A stretch of 64,000 nucleotides of DNA, from NCBI GenBank assembly GCA_964549615.1, contig CAZJVP010000051.1, positions 62,001 to 126,000 on the forward strand, given 5' to 3'. Of the stretch, positions 9,392 through 18,488 are shown one piece after another. Made by a program: the position numbers and the translations under genes. Numbering within the stretch: the stretch's first letter is position 1; every line of letters starts with the position of its first letter. The notes under the pieces are model-generated. The model saw nothing but the letters and a program-made list of their open reading frames with translations, searched no databases and had not been told where the DNA came from. Origin of the DNA: CAYVLA01 sp964549615 [NCBI: uncultured Thermococci archaeon]. GTDB lineage: Archaea; CAYQAE01; CAYVLA01.

Positions 9392-10306
9392 TCAGGGCTG
9401 CCCGCCTCCGAGTTCTATGGCCTTCCTGACGAATCCGCCCGACCTCTTGAGGAGTTCCGATGCTTTTTCACGGTCCTGACCGGTCTTGGCCATAACCAGG
9501 GCGACCTTGACGTTGTACCCTGCGTCTTGCAACAATCGGTCGGCTTCGCTCGGCGAAAGGCCGGTCGTCAGGGCAAGGATCTTCCTTGCTCTCGAGCGCA
9601 GCTTCTCGCTCCAGGGTTGCAGGTCGACCATCAAGTTGCCGTAGACCTTTCCTAGCTTGATCATGGACGCTGTGCTGATCATGGTAAGAATGAGCTTCTG
9701 GGCCGTTGCGGCCTTCATGCGGGTCGATCCGGCAATGACCTCGGGCCCGGTGGGGACGGATATGCAGAGGTCGCATAGATCGGATAGCTCGGAGTTGGGC
9801 GTGCAGTCTATGCCCACCGTTCGTGCGCCAACCTCCTTGGCCCGCTTGAGGGCCGCAACGACCCAGGGGGTCCTCCCGCTTGCCGCAAGGCCGATCACCA
9901 GATCACCCGCGCGGACCCCGGCCTCGGACACGGCCTTCATTCCATCGGCCGCGCTGTCCTCGGCGCCCTCCTTTGCGCGAAACACCGCGTCAGGCCCTCC
10001 CGCGATGAGACCGCGGACTAGGTCAGGGGGTGTCCTGAACGTAGGCGGGCACTCCGCCGCGTCGATGATCCCGAGCCTGCCGCTCGTGCCGGCGCCCACG
10101 TAGAAGATTCGGCCGCCGGATCTGATCGTCTTGACGTATCGATCCACGGCCTCGGCAATCAGAGGGATCCTGGAGGAAACGACGATGGGAACCGACTTGT
10201 CCTCCTCGTTGATGAGGGTCAGGATGTCGACGGTCTGCATGGAGTCGATGTCCTTGGTCTTGGGATTCCTCGCCTCGGTCAGCAGCCTGTCCAAGTCAAC
10301 GCCCAT
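9392..10306 (-). CDS. murQ: N-acetylmuramic acid 6-phosphate etherase MurQ
   Basis: A complete 304-residue SIS-fold lyase that cleaves the lactyl ether of MurNAc-6-phosphate to GlcNAc-6-phosphate and D-lactate. Visible signatures are G-A-G-T-S-G-R-L-G near residue 75, A-A-E-C-P-P-T-F containing the first catalytic glutamate, E-G-A-E-D-S containing the second, G-L-A-A-S-G-R-T-P-W, and S-T-R-M-K-A-A-T-A-Q-K. The C-terminus carries the UBA-like helical segment of family members. All expected catalytic residues are present, so it should be active. It is divergent from the remnant of a BadF-type sugar kinase, the partner that normally supplies the phosphorylated substrate. A peptidoglycan-recycling gene is notable in an archaeal context and suggests transfer from bacteria. 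Confidence 0.93.
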   Translation of the reverse strand: MGVDLDRLLTEARNPKTKDIDSMQTVDILTLINEEDKSVPIVVSSRIPLIAEAVDRYVKTIRSGGRIFYVGAGTSGRLGIIDAAECPPTFRTPPDLVRGLIAGGPDAVFRAKEGAEDSAADGMKAVSEAGVRAGDLVIGLAASGRTPWVVAALKRAKEVGARTVGIDCTPNSELSDLCDLCISVPTGPEVIAGSTRMKAATAQKLILTMISTASMIKLGKVYGNLMVDLQPWSEKLRSRARKILALTTGLSPSEADRLLQDAGYNVKVALVMAKTGQDREKASELLKRSGGFVRKAIELGGGQP

Positions 10307-10506
10307 GTGCGATCATCCATCTTGGACAAAAAGGCCACCCGGCTCCTCTCAAAAAGTTGCGTGGCGACGGACAGCTCTTGCGGCTATGCCATGGGTCTAT
10401 GGTTCGTCTATGGCTCGTCTTGCACGGGACCCGGCTGTAAGACTATTCAACACCCGGCAAAGAGAAGTTTCGGAGGCCCGGATTTTTTGGCTTCGCGTGA
10501 TTCGGC

Positions 10507-10995
10507 ATGATCGTGCTAGGAGGCTTGGATGGCGGAGGCACGAAGACCCTGTGTGCCCTCGTCGATGAGAGCGGCAGGGTCCTGGCCTTGCATGCCTCAG
10601 TGACCATAGTTAGGGAAGCCGCGAAGAACCTTGCCGAGATGGTGAGGGCGGTGGCGAGGAAGCTGGGTGTTGTCGAGAATTTCGAGCTGGCGTGCGTCGG
10701 CGGCATGTTCCGTGATGGCGAGTTGATGCTTTCCGCCTTGGATGAAGAACTGAGAATGTTTGGGCTCAGGTGCAACCTCGTCGGGCCGGAACTTCCGCCC
10801 GTCGGGGGTGCTCTGCTGATCGCATCCACGATGCTTGGGGTGCCCAGCTCGAGCGGTTTCACCGCTAGGCTCAAGAACTCGTGCTACGCGTATGTGATGC
10901 GGCAGGAGAGTGTGCCCAGCCCGAGCGGTTTCACCGCTAGGCTCAAGGGGGGTCTTTCGGCGGCGTGGACGGTGACCAACCGATGGTTCGAATGA
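10507..10995 (+). pseudogene. BadF/BadG-type amino-sugar kinase with its middle deleted
   Basis: The first 25 residues match the N-terminal phosphate loop of BadF-family sugar kinases (GlcNAc/MurNAc kinases): G-L-D-G-G-G-T-K-T. Within a few residues the sequence jumps to the family's C-terminal part: N-L-A-E-M-V-R-A-V-A-R-K-L-G, a V-G-G-M-F-R-D-G-E stretch, then L-P-P-V-G-G-A-L-L-I-A. Intact members are about 300 residues; roughly 190 central residues are missing, yet the frame is open. The last 50 codons are dominated by a duplicated 36-base repeat and do not look like kinase. The kinase fold cannot be complete, so I call it a pseudogene. Its TGA overlaps the next ATG (ATGA), which suggests it is still transcribed. 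It is divergent from murQ. Confidence 0.7.
10840..10947 (+). repeat. Pair of 36-base direct repeats, each holding a 6-bp palindrome
   Basis: Copies at 10840-10875 and 10912-10947 differ at one base and are offset by 72 bases, keeping the frame. Each contains AGCGGT-TTC-ACCGCT, a perfect six-base inverted repeat with a three-base loop. Both encode the same peptide ending S-G-F-T-A-R-L-K. They sit at the 3' end of the broken kinase. Confidence 0.85.
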
Positions 10996-13154
10996 GGAGC
11001 GGGCATACTGAGATCGCGCTGTCACCGAGGGACGGGTTCGGTTTCTCTTCCATCCTTGACCGCAGATCGGAATTTGACTGGATCAGGGAACCGGCAGGGC
11101 CGGGGCTCTGGAGGCTTACCGGCCTGACCCCAGAGGGAGAACGCAGGGTGATCACCTCCGGGGACGCAGGGATCTTGATCCTGGAGCGGTCTAGGCGTAG
11201 CACATCGCTCGGTTTTGAGGGCCCGGAGGGAATTGGGATACGGGTTGGCTTGGAGGCCCAGCAACGCGACCTTCTGCTCCTGCGGCTCGAGATGCTAACG
11301 ATGGATGGCCTCGCCGAGGTGGAGCGCCTGGACTTTCCGTGCCTCGCTGGCTTGGCTCTGCCCCCGGGGGATCCGGCGCTTTCCTACTTTGCCTTCCCGT
11401 TCGAGCAGGGCGTGCTCGTCCGCGATCCCGGGACGACGATTTTTGCGAACGAGGAGGCCAATTTCCGCCTTTCCGGCACCTACCCCGGCAACTGGTCCGT
11501 GCAGTTCGTTGCGTACGGGCAGCACGGCGGCCCCGGCCTGTACCTTGCAAGCTACGACCCCCTAGGGTGCGTAAAGAGGTTCGTTGCGGAAAGAGCCGCG
11601 GACGGCCGCATCGTGTTTTGGGTCGAAAACCATCTCGTTGACCCCACGCTTCCCGGCGCACTTCCATACCCGCTCGCTATCGGAACCTACGAGGGCTCGT
11701 GGCTGGATGCGGCTCGGATCTACGCGAGTTGGGCTTCGAAACAGAGTTGGTGTTCGCGCCGTGAGCTAACATCGGGAGCCAATGGCCGGTGGGCTCAATC
11801 AACCCCCGCGTGGATCTGGAATAGAGGTAGGGCGGCAAAGGTGGTTCCCAGCGTCCTGAAGCTGTCCGACTACCTCGGTCGGCCCGTGGCCCTAGACTGG
11901 TACTGGTGGCATGGAAATCCTTACGACACGTTGCTGCCCGAGTACCTGCCCCCGAGGGACGGGGAAGAGGCCTTCAGAGAGGCGATCCGTCGCATCCACC
12001 GGATGGGATCGAGGTGCATAGCCTACATCAACGGTCGCTGTTGCGATCTGGCCTCCTCCCACTTCAGCAGCTCCGCAGCCGTCTTCAAGCGGTCTGGCGA
12101 GGTCGAGGCCGAGACCTACTGCAAGTACACTGGCGCTCGGCTGGCGGTGATGTGCCCCGCGACGGAGTACTGGAAGAGCGAGATCACAAGCATCGTCTCC
12201 AAGCTCGTTGACTACGGCCTAGACGGGGTCTACATCGATCAGGTCGCGTCCGCTCCTCCGAGGCTCTGTTTCTCGGCAGGACACAACCACCCGAGGGGCG
12301 GGTGTCTGGCTTGGGCAGAGGGAAACAGGGCTCTGCTGAGCTCTGCAAGAGCGGCGGCGAAGGCTAGGAATCCCGAGGCAATGCTTTGCTCGGAGGGATG
12401 CTGCGAGGTTTACATGGACCTCCTAGACGCCTTCCTAACCCTTTCCCCCTCATTTGAGAGGATGGGGATGTTCCGGTCCCTTGGGGATTCTTGGGAGCCC
12501 ATACCCATGTTCAACAGCGTGTACCACCAGTTCGTGGTAACCTTCGGATCCTATGCATCGCTGGGCAATCCCCCCTATGACGAGCTCTGGCCGCCGAGGA
12601 CTTCAGCTGACGAGGCGGATCTCTCGCGGTTCACCGATCAGTTTGACTTGGAGGTCGCCCGGTGTCTCGTGTTCGGCCAAAAGCCGATGATCGCCAACTT
12701 CGAGCCTGGCCAATTGAAGCGGGCGAAGATGAAAAGGAGCCTCGATTTCTTCAGGGAGGTCTGCATGCTTCATGAACGCTTGGAGGACCACTTGGTTAGG
12801 GGTAGGTATCTCGGATCCCCGGAGGTCAGCGCCCCTCCGTTCAAAGTCCGTTGCTTCAGCAAGGGCATTTACACGCTTCCTGGACAATCGCGGACGACGG
12901 TCAGGACGGTCCCATCGATTCTGGCAAGCGCCTGGGAGGCTCCTGACGGATCGGTCGCTGTCGTTCTGGCAAACATATCGCCCCGCTTGCATCGAGTTCA
13001 ACTGGACCTCTCCAAGTTCGGGGTCACCAGCGACGCGAGATTGCTGCGCATCGAGCCGAGGGGTGGCGCACATCCTGGGCGGCAGTTGTCCGGGAGGAGG
13101 ATCACGGTCCGCGGCAAGCACGTCGTGGGGCTCAAGGCGGCCGAAGGGCGATGA
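10992..13154 (+). CDS. Putative TIM-barrel glycoside hydrolase, DUF6259-like
   Basis: A 720-residue protein without signal peptide. The N-terminal 250 residues are beta-sandwich-like. The central part resembles a (beta/alpha)8 barrel of the DUF6259/alpha-galactosidase-like type: L-D-W-Y-W-W-H-G-N near residue 305, G-S-R-C-I-A-Y-I-N-G-R, then D-G-V-Y-I-D-Q near 410, where a nucleophile aspartate would sit, and a later L-C-S-E-G acidic loop. The C-terminus is a beta domain. These features suggest hydrolysis of a glycan, but no substrate can be named. The start is the ATG at 10992, overlapping the upstream kinase stop as ATGA; ATG at 10983 is an alternative. Family call is moderate. Confidence 0.6.
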   Translation: MRSGHTEIALSPRDGFGFSSILDRRSEFDWIREPAGPGLWRLTGLTPEGERRVITSGDAGILILERSRRSTSLGFEGPEGIGIRVGLEAQQRDLLLLRLEMLTMDGLAEVERLDFPCLAGLALPPGDPALSYFAFPFEQGVLVRDPGTTIFANEEANFRLSGTYPGNWSVQFVAYGQHGGPGLYLASYDPLGCVKRFVAERAADGRIVFWVENHLVDPTLPGALPYPLAIGTYEGSWLDAARIYASWASKQSWCSRRELTSGANGRWAQSTPAWIWNRGRAAKVVPSVLKLSDYLGRPVALDWYWWHGNPYDTLLPEYLPPRDGEEAFREAIRRIHRMGSRCIAYINGRCCDLASSHFSSSAAVFKRSGEVEAETYCKYTGARLAVMCPATEYWKSEITSIVSKLVDYGLDGVYIDQVASAPPRLCFSAGHNHPRGGCLAWAEGNRALLSSARAAAKARNPEAMLCSEGCCEVYMDLLDAFLTLSPSFERMGMFRSLGDSWEPIPMFNSVYHQFVVTFGSYASLGNPPYDELWPPRTSADEADLSRFTDQFDLEVARCLVFGQKPMIANFEPGQLKRAKMKRSLDFFREVCMLHERLEDHLVRGRYLGSPEVSAPPFKVRCFSKGIYTLPGQSRTTVRTVPSILASAWEAPDGSVAVVLANISPRLHRVQLDLSKFGVTSDARLLRIEPRGGAHPGRQLSGRRITVRGKHVVGLKAAEGR

Positions 13155-13184
13155 GTTGGGCCGCGATGCTCGACGTCTTTGCGG

Positions 13185-14432
13185 TCATTCTTGACCTCGA
13201 GACTTGGTCGATCTGACTTCCTTGTAAAGGATTCGGCGGACGAGCAGGCTGTAGACCACAAGCCCCGACGCGAAAAGCGTCCCCGTCACGGCCGACCACT
13301 CGGTGACGTAAACCCACAACAGCGCCCGGTCCTTCAGCCTCATTGCATTGTTGGCAATCGAGGATATCCTGTCGAGCGCCTCCAGCATCGATTTGGAAGC
13401 TAGTGCGAAATCCTGCGTCCTGTATGCCTCAAAGGAATCCTCCTTCAACCGGCCCACGCGGGCTATCTCGGCCTCTAGCGTCCTTGTGTTTGCTCCGAAC
13501 CTGTCGACGAAATCGAGAAGCGAGAAGAGGAGCAACCGGTCCTCGTTATACCGCCAGTAGCGCATCCTGAGATCGTGGACGAGGAGCACGTCCTCAGGCA
13601 GCGAACGGCCCGTTGAGTGAAGAAGGATGTTCAGGAAGATGTCTATGGCGTACACGTTCTGGCTCAAACCGTGGACGGAGGACCACCACGTTGAGTCCAG
13701 GTCATCCGCGACAACCCAGAACAGGCCGCCGTTTGCACCAACCTTCCAGGATACGAGCCAATCGCCCGAGGCGCTCGATGGCAGGGTGGCGGATGAGAGC
13801 TTGCCCCAGAGGGTCGCTCCGGCCCTGGTCGTGAGGTAGGTGAAGGCGGAGGCTCCCCGGACGTTCTCAATTCCCAAAGGAACGAACATGGACAGGAGCG
13901 GTGGATCCTTCTTTACCACCTTGATGCTGAACGTCGACCCATCCTGCTTCATCTTGTCGTTCAGCTCGACGGGCAGGATCTCCTCCAGCACGGAGTTCTT
14001 CCAGCCGGGATAAGCCTTGCCCGTGGGGCTCGACAAGTCGCCTCCCATCGTCACGAAGGCTCCCAGGCCGCTTTCCATGGCGTATCTCATGTCGGCTATC
14101 TGGGCCGGCGTGAAAGGTTCGATGTAGCCGTCGGGAAACACGAAGAAGTCGAAGTCCTGGACGAGGGACTCGCGAGTCTTTGGGAAGTAGATCCTGATAT
14201 AGCGGCGCCAAGCCTGTTCCATCACGCGCTGGCCTGCCACGGCCTGGCCGGCCATGATGTCGATGTCCGTGGGGATGAGCACGTAATCCACCAGCGGGTC
14301 GGCGTCGAACCAGTAGGGTATGGGGGATTCGCCCGGCATGACCTGCCCTATGGCCAGGACGTTGATCCCCTCCGTGCAGATGACCGCCGTTGGGCACATG
14401 AGGACGGAGAGGAGAATCCAGATGTATTTCAT
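13185..14432 (-). CDS. Membrane-anchored GATase1-like protein (paralog 1 of 4, divergent)
   Basis: A 415-residue exported protein. Residues 1-20 are a signal peptide (M-K-Y-I-W-I-L-L-S-V). Residues 20-250 are a Rossmann-like domain resembling GATase1-like/ThuA proteins: F-D-F-F-V-F-P-D-G-Y and G-L-G-A-F-V-T-M-G-G. A helical region (300-370) leads to one C-terminal membrane segment, preceded by L-K-D-R-A-L-L-W-V-Y and followed by a short basic tail. This C-terminal module is shared with the genes at 38852, 41542 and 44558. The G-G-W-E-S-F-G-G motif of the other three is reduced here to G-G-D-L-S-S. No nucleophile Cys is seen, so it may bind rather than catalyse. The ATG at 14432 is chosen for its signal peptide. 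Function unknown. Confidence 0.7.
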   Translation of the reverse strand: MKYIWILLSVLMCPTAVICTEGINVLAIGQVMPGESPIPYWFDADPLVDYVLIPTDIDIMAGQAVAGQRVMEQAWRRYIRIYFPKTRESLVQDFDFFVFPDGYIEPFTPAQIADMRYAMESGLGAFVTMGGDLSSPTGKAYPGWKNSVLEEILPVELNDKMKQDGSTFSIKVVKKDPPLLSMFVPLGIENVRGASAFTYLTTRAGATLWGKLSSATLPSSASGDWLVSWKVGANGGLFWVVADDLDSTWWSSVHGLSQNVYAIDIFLNILLHSTGRSLPEDVLLVHDLRMRYWRYNEDRLLLFSLLDFVDRFGANTRTLEAEIARVGRLKEDSFEAYRTQDFALASKSMLEALDRISSIANNAMRLKDRALLWVYVTEWSAVTGTLFASGLVVYSLLVRRILYKEVRSTKSRGQE

Positions 14433-14657
14433 GCGGCTAGCACCCAGGAAAGGCACAGCGGTCGTCTCGACGAGCTGTGGCGTGAAATCTCTCTTAATGG
14501 TTTCGAGGGTTGGTCGATCATTGGGGGGATCCGTTGACGTGTCGTCCGCCGCCCCCGTGGCACGATGCTCAAGCTGCGGTGCGGATGCGCGTGGGGTTTT
14601 CCACAACCCGAACAGGGACGGAACTCCAGAAAGTTCTCCGGAAGAGTCCCCGAACAC

Positions 14658-14665
14658 GTTTTAAG
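14658..14665 (+). promoter_or_regulatory. TATA-like element for gene at 14715
   Basis: GTTTTAAG lies about 50 bases before the GTG at 14715 and would place initiation near 14687, giving a short leader. Confidence 0.4.
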
Positions 14666-14714
14666 ACGGGAAACCCAACTACGTGCTTGGCCAGGGACAT
14701 TCCTGACGTTGGGT

Positions 14715-15953
14715 GTGAGGCAGACAAGGTGGTTCTGGGTGAGACGCGTGGGCGTGTGCCTTATGTTGCTTGCCGTGGCGTCCGCGGCCCTCATGGGCAC
14801 ATACCTCAAAGGTCGCGGGGATATGCCTGAAAATAAGACTGACTTTTCTGGAGGCGATGAGCTGCCCTACCCACAGGGAACACAATTCCCAATGATGCTT
14901 TACTCCGTGGTCGCGGAGGATCTGGTTTCTGTGAAGAACGAGGGGTTCAACCTCGTCCACACCTACAGCTTCGACAGGAGCTGGTTGGAGGACGTTCGCA
15001 GGGTAGGGCTCCATGCCGTGGTGCCGATCGGCGCCTATGATCAGGCAAGCCTTTGGAACGAACCGCAAACCGAGAACTTCGTGTCATCCTATGCGGATGA
15101 CTTCAGCGTCGCTTGGTGGGGTCTTCCGGAGGAGATGACGTGGACGGTGGATTGGAAGCTCAACCAGTTGGTGGATCTATCTTCCTGGGTACGTAGGTAT
15201 GATGCTAACAAGAGACCGACGTACGAGTACCTTGCGGGCAACTACATAGCTTACGACATACGGAACTACGTTCCCTACGTGGACATAATCGGCATTGGTG
15301 CGTACGTCGACTATAATGAACAGCCGCGGCAGTGGATAAGGTGGGCGGTGAAACAGGTCATAGACGGAATCACGCAGGCCGGGTTCAGCGTTGGCCGGGA
15401 CTACCTGGGCAGGGAGAGAGTGCCGGTGGCGGTTTTGCAGATGTTCATAGAGGGAGGGACGCATGTCCAGACGGGGCCGGAGTCCTACCATGATGTCTGG
15501 AGCGCGGTCTGCGCCGGCGCAAAGGGGATTCTAGTCTTCTCCCACAGTTATAGGGGACGTTTCGGCCCGGATGTCTATGAGGCCTTTGTCAAGGCAGCTC
15601 GCCAACTCACCGGGGAGCACGACCTTGGCAGGGTGGCGTTATTTGGACAGGATCTGCCAGGCATCGTGACCAATGTCATTTCGGGCCCCGCAACGACGCC
15701 ACCCTTCGACTCGTGGGGCGGCAAGGCCATCTCGTTTCCGACTATGAACGTGATGGCTCGAGAATATGAAGGGAAGAAGTACATCTTCGCGGTCAACGAT
15801 GTGGACGAGCCCATAACTGCCAAGTTTGCTAACCTGCCCCTTGAGGTGACCCGCGCCGTTGTGATCGACGAGGGCCGAACCATACCAGTTAGCGGGGCAA
15901 GCTTCGTCGACAGCTTTGGCAACTGGGGCGTTCACCTCTATTTACTCGAGTAG
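14715..15953 (+). CDS. Membrane-anchored TIM-barrel glycosidase-like protein
   Basis: About 412 residues. A single membrane segment near residues 12-32 follows R-Q-T-R-W-F-W-V-R-R, so the protein is probably anchored facing outward. The body reads as a (beta/alpha)8 barrel: Y-S-V-V-A-E-D-L near the start, A-W-W-G-L-P-E-E with adjacent acidic residues (candidate catalytic region), Y-V-D-I-I-G-I-G-A-Y, and a G-A-K-G-I-L-V-F-S-H-S strand, followed by a small C-terminal beta domain. The pattern suggests a retaining glycosidase of the GH42/GH5-like clan, without family certainty. GTG 14715 or TTG 14709 fits best. It is divergent from paralog 1, so the two may act in the same surface process (inference). 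Confidence 0.55.
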   Translation: MRQTRWFWVRRVGVCLMLLAVASAALMGTYLKGRGDMPENKTDFSGGDELPYPQGTQFPMMLYSVVAEDLVSVKNEGFNLVHTYSFDRSWLEDVRRVGLHAVVPIGAYDQASLWNEPQTENFVSSYADDFSVAWWGLPEEMTWTVDWKLNQLVDLSSWVRRYDANKRPTYEYLAGNYIAYDIRNYVPYVDIIGIGAYVDYNEQPRQWIRWAVKQVIDGITQAGFSVGRDYLGRERVPVAVLQMFIEGGTHVQTGPESYHDVWSAVCAGAKGILVFSHSYRGRFGPDVYEAFVKAARQLTGEHDLGRVALFGQDLPGIVTNVISGPATTPPFDSWGGKAISFPTMNVMAREYEGKKYIFAVNDVDEPITAKFANLPLEVTRAVVIDEGRTIPVSGASFVDSFGNWGVHLYLLE

Positions 15954-16180
15954 GAGGAGGGTTTGGTGGAATGCGGGGCCATGCCAGTTCCTCGACTCTT
16001 TGGAGCATGCCTCAGCGCCACCACCAGCATCGGCGATACGGCGGGATGCAAGATGCGCATTCTCGATAAGCGCCGAATCCATTTTGCCCAAACATGCTGC
16101 TCCAGGTTCAGCCCCGGAGGAGGCCCCGGCGGGATCCGAACAAGGTTTGCCCCCTATGTTTCCCGCGACGAAAGATGGTT

Positions 16181-18451
16181 TCAAGACGATTGTGACCCGT
16201 TTGGCTCCCCACCATTCCGCCTCCGGCATATTCTGAGCGCACAGGATGACAATGGTGGCAATTTATGCTGGAACCGCACAGCCCCACCAAGGTGAGCGGC
16301 ACATGCAGAAGCAATCTCCTCCTGCGTCAATGCGTCGATTAGTGAGAATTGCCCGGCCGCTTTGATCCCGAAATATCCGGGCCACACCTCCACAACGACA
16401 GTCGTTGTACGCGTCTCGTTGTTGACCAAGTAGACCATCAGGTCTCTGCCTTTCCTGAAGCAGGAAATCAGATCGCTTGCATCAGTCGGGATGACCCTCA
16501 CTGGGCCTTTGGGAAGACTCTCCGCGAACGCCCGCAACAAGCCTGTAACGGTTGGATGGCTCAGCTTTATCTCCCCTGTTAGCCCGGTTCGGAGGACCAG
16601 CCCTTTACCAACTTGATTGATCACTATGGCCCCCGTCTTGCTCGCCGACCATATTCCCACCACGTCCGCAACCGTCGCCTTGAGGGAGCGGGAAGGTTCA
16701 GGCCTAGGATAAAGACCCGGCTTTGGAATGCAGGGCCGCTCCTGGAATATCTGCAGATCCCCCTCAGCTGGCTCCTGCGTCTCATGACTGCCCACCACCT
16801 GCATGTTGAACGGCTTGAGGCTGCTCGCATCTCCGTTCTCATCCTCCATCATGGAATCTGAACCGCACAGGAGCATCCCGCCATCCCGGATCCAGTCGGT
16901 CATGCCCCCTGCGGCACCCTTCCTTATGTTTCTCAGACAGCTGAAGCCGACGACGGCTCGATACCTGTGGGGGTGTTGGGCCATCAACGGCATAAAGTCG
17001 GCATAGGTCGGGTTGGCAGACAGGCCCATCCTGGAGAAGAACACGTACAGTTCGAAGAGTTCCCTCAGGCTCTCTTCACCACGGATCACGCTCGGATAGT
17101 TGTACGGGAGCATGATCTGGCCGTAGACTTCTTTTCCATCCTCAGACGCGAGGAAGAGCTGCCTTGCTTCGCGATTGATGCGGGCGGCCGCCTCGATCGC
17201 CTCCTCCTCGCTTAACGGCCTCTTCGGGCAAGCATCATCAGCGATGCCAGGAGGAAACCCCCAACAGACCAGTCCACTGGTTCCCCTCCCTATCGCCACG
17301 TAGAACTGTTGGAGGATCTCCTTAGCGGTCGGAGCTCTGATCGTGCTCATGTCGTAGCCGCTATAGCTTGAGGAAAGCTGGAACTGGCACATGATGGGCT
17401 TGCCCGTGATCAGGGATATGGACCGATAGGTCTCGAAGTCGAAGGCGTAGCCCCCTATGTTCCATGTGTCGCCCGATTCCATCGGGTAGGGGTCCATGAA
17501 GAGTACGTCGCACAGCTCGCTCACCTTCGCCCAGTCGGGGTACTCGGTCGCCCAGGAGGACCTGGGGTACTTCATGACGACGGACATCAGGGCATCCGGG
17601 ATGTACTCCCGAATGGTCGATCTCACGACCTCCATCCAGCCCATGAGGCCCTCGGTGAAGAACTGACTGAGTTCGTGCCAGAGCCGTTCGTTGCTCCGGT
17701 CCACGGGCAACGGGACTTCGGAGAAGGATCCATACGCGGTGTTGTGAGCGGCGTTGAATCGGCGTATGTCCTTGTAGATGCGCGGGAGATAATCGTCACA
17801 CCATGACCTGCGGCAGGTCTCGCAGTAGCAGAAGCCCCTGTCAACCGTATCGTTGTGGATCACGAAGATGGGTTGTCCGTCGTCGTCTAGGTAGGCATCT
17901 CTTCCCTTTATGCGAAACCTTGCCAGACAATCCTGAAACTCGTGACTGCGGGCATATCTATCGAGCAGTTGTTTGAGGCGGCCCCGCGTGTACCACCGGA
18001 CCTTCTCGCTTCTGAAGCACTCGTGGTAGTAGACCGTGTAGTGTAGGGTTCCGTCGGATTTCCTTTTCGCTGCATCGAGGTTCTTCCACAGCCATTGGGC
18101 GGGCAAGTTGTAACATACGGCCATGACCACCTTCAGCCCCTTCTCCCTTGCCAGGCCGAGCAGGCCCGCAAACGCTGCTTCGATCTCCTCCTGCAGCCTC
18201 GGATCAAAGGATAGCGGTTCCATCGTCTCGGGGGCATGTTTCGGGTACCAGAGCTGGGCGTGGGTCGTGCCCATAGTCGGATGTCGTGAGATGTCGAAGA
18301 GGTAGACCGCATTGAACCCCATCCTCCTTATCTTCTCCATGTCCTCCGCGATCTGGGCAGACAACTTGTTCGGCTCAAATCCTCCCGTCATGGCCTGGGG
18401 GAGGTACATCACCCCCAGCAGTCTCCTGAAGGAAGAATCCGGATGCTGCAT
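16181..18451 (-). CDS. Large GH42/beta-galactosidase-like hydrolase
   Basis: A 756-residue cytosolic-looking protein. The N-terminal barrel begins L-L-G-V-M-Y-L-P and contains M-G-F-N-A-V-Y-L-F-D, a C-x2-C-x3-W-C cluster (C-Y-C-E-T-C-R-R-S-W-C) near residue 210, F-M-D-P-Y-P-M, and L-V-C-W-G-F. The Cys cluster resembles zinc or structural sites of GH42-type enzymes. The region after residue 450 looks like a class-I glutamine-amidotransferase-like trimerisation domain (V-V-G-F-S-C; G-G-M-L-L-C-G), then a beta domain, the usual GH42 order. Substrate unknown. I use the ATG at 18451: a TATA-like element at 18480-18488 would initiate near 18457, making the message nearly leaderless. Confidence 0.6.
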   Translation of the reverse strand: MQHPDSSFRRLLGVMYLPQAMTGGFEPNKLSAQIAEDMEKIRRMGFNAVYLFDISRHPTMGTTHAQLWYPKHAPETMEPLSFDPRLQEEIEAAFAGLLGLAREKGLKVVMAVCYNLPAQWLWKNLDAAKRKSDGTLHYTVYYHECFRSEKVRWYTRGRLKQLLDRYARSHEFQDCLARFRIKGRDAYLDDDGQPIFVIHNDTVDRGFCYCETCRRSWCDDYLPRIYKDIRRFNAAHNTAYGSFSEVPLPVDRSNERLWHELSQFFTEGLMGWMEVVRSTIREYIPDALMSVVMKYPRSSWATEYPDWAKVSELCDVLFMDPYPMESGDTWNIGGYAFDFETYRSISLITGKPIMCQFQLSSSYSGYDMSTIRAPTAKEILQQFYVAIGRGTSGLVCWGFPPGIADDACPKRPLSEEEAIEAAARINREARQLFLASEDGKEVYGQIMLPYNYPSVIRGEESLRELFELYVFFSRMGLSANPTYADFMPLMAQHPHRYRAVVGFSCLRNIRKGAAGGMTDWIRDGGMLLCGSDSMMEDENGDASSLKPFNMQVVGSHETQEPAEGDLQIFQERPCIPKPGLYPRPEPSRSLKATVADVVGIWSASKTGAIVINQVGKGLVLRTGLTGEIKLSHPTVTGLLRAFAESLPKGPVRVIPTDASDLISCFRKGRDLMVYLVNNETRTTTVVVEVWPGYFGIKAAGQFSLIDALTQEEIASACAAHLGGAVRFQHKLPPLSSCALRICRRRNGGEPNGSQSS

Positions 18452-18479
18452 ACGATGAGGCACGGAGACAGCCAGCGTC

Positions 18480-18488
18480 GCTTTTAAG
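18480..18488 (-). promoter_or_regulatory. TATA-like box for the GH42-like gene
   Basis: The complement reads CTTAAAAGC, centred about 33 bases before the ATG at 18451. This is the archaeal spacing for a leaderless transcript. Confidence 0.55.
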
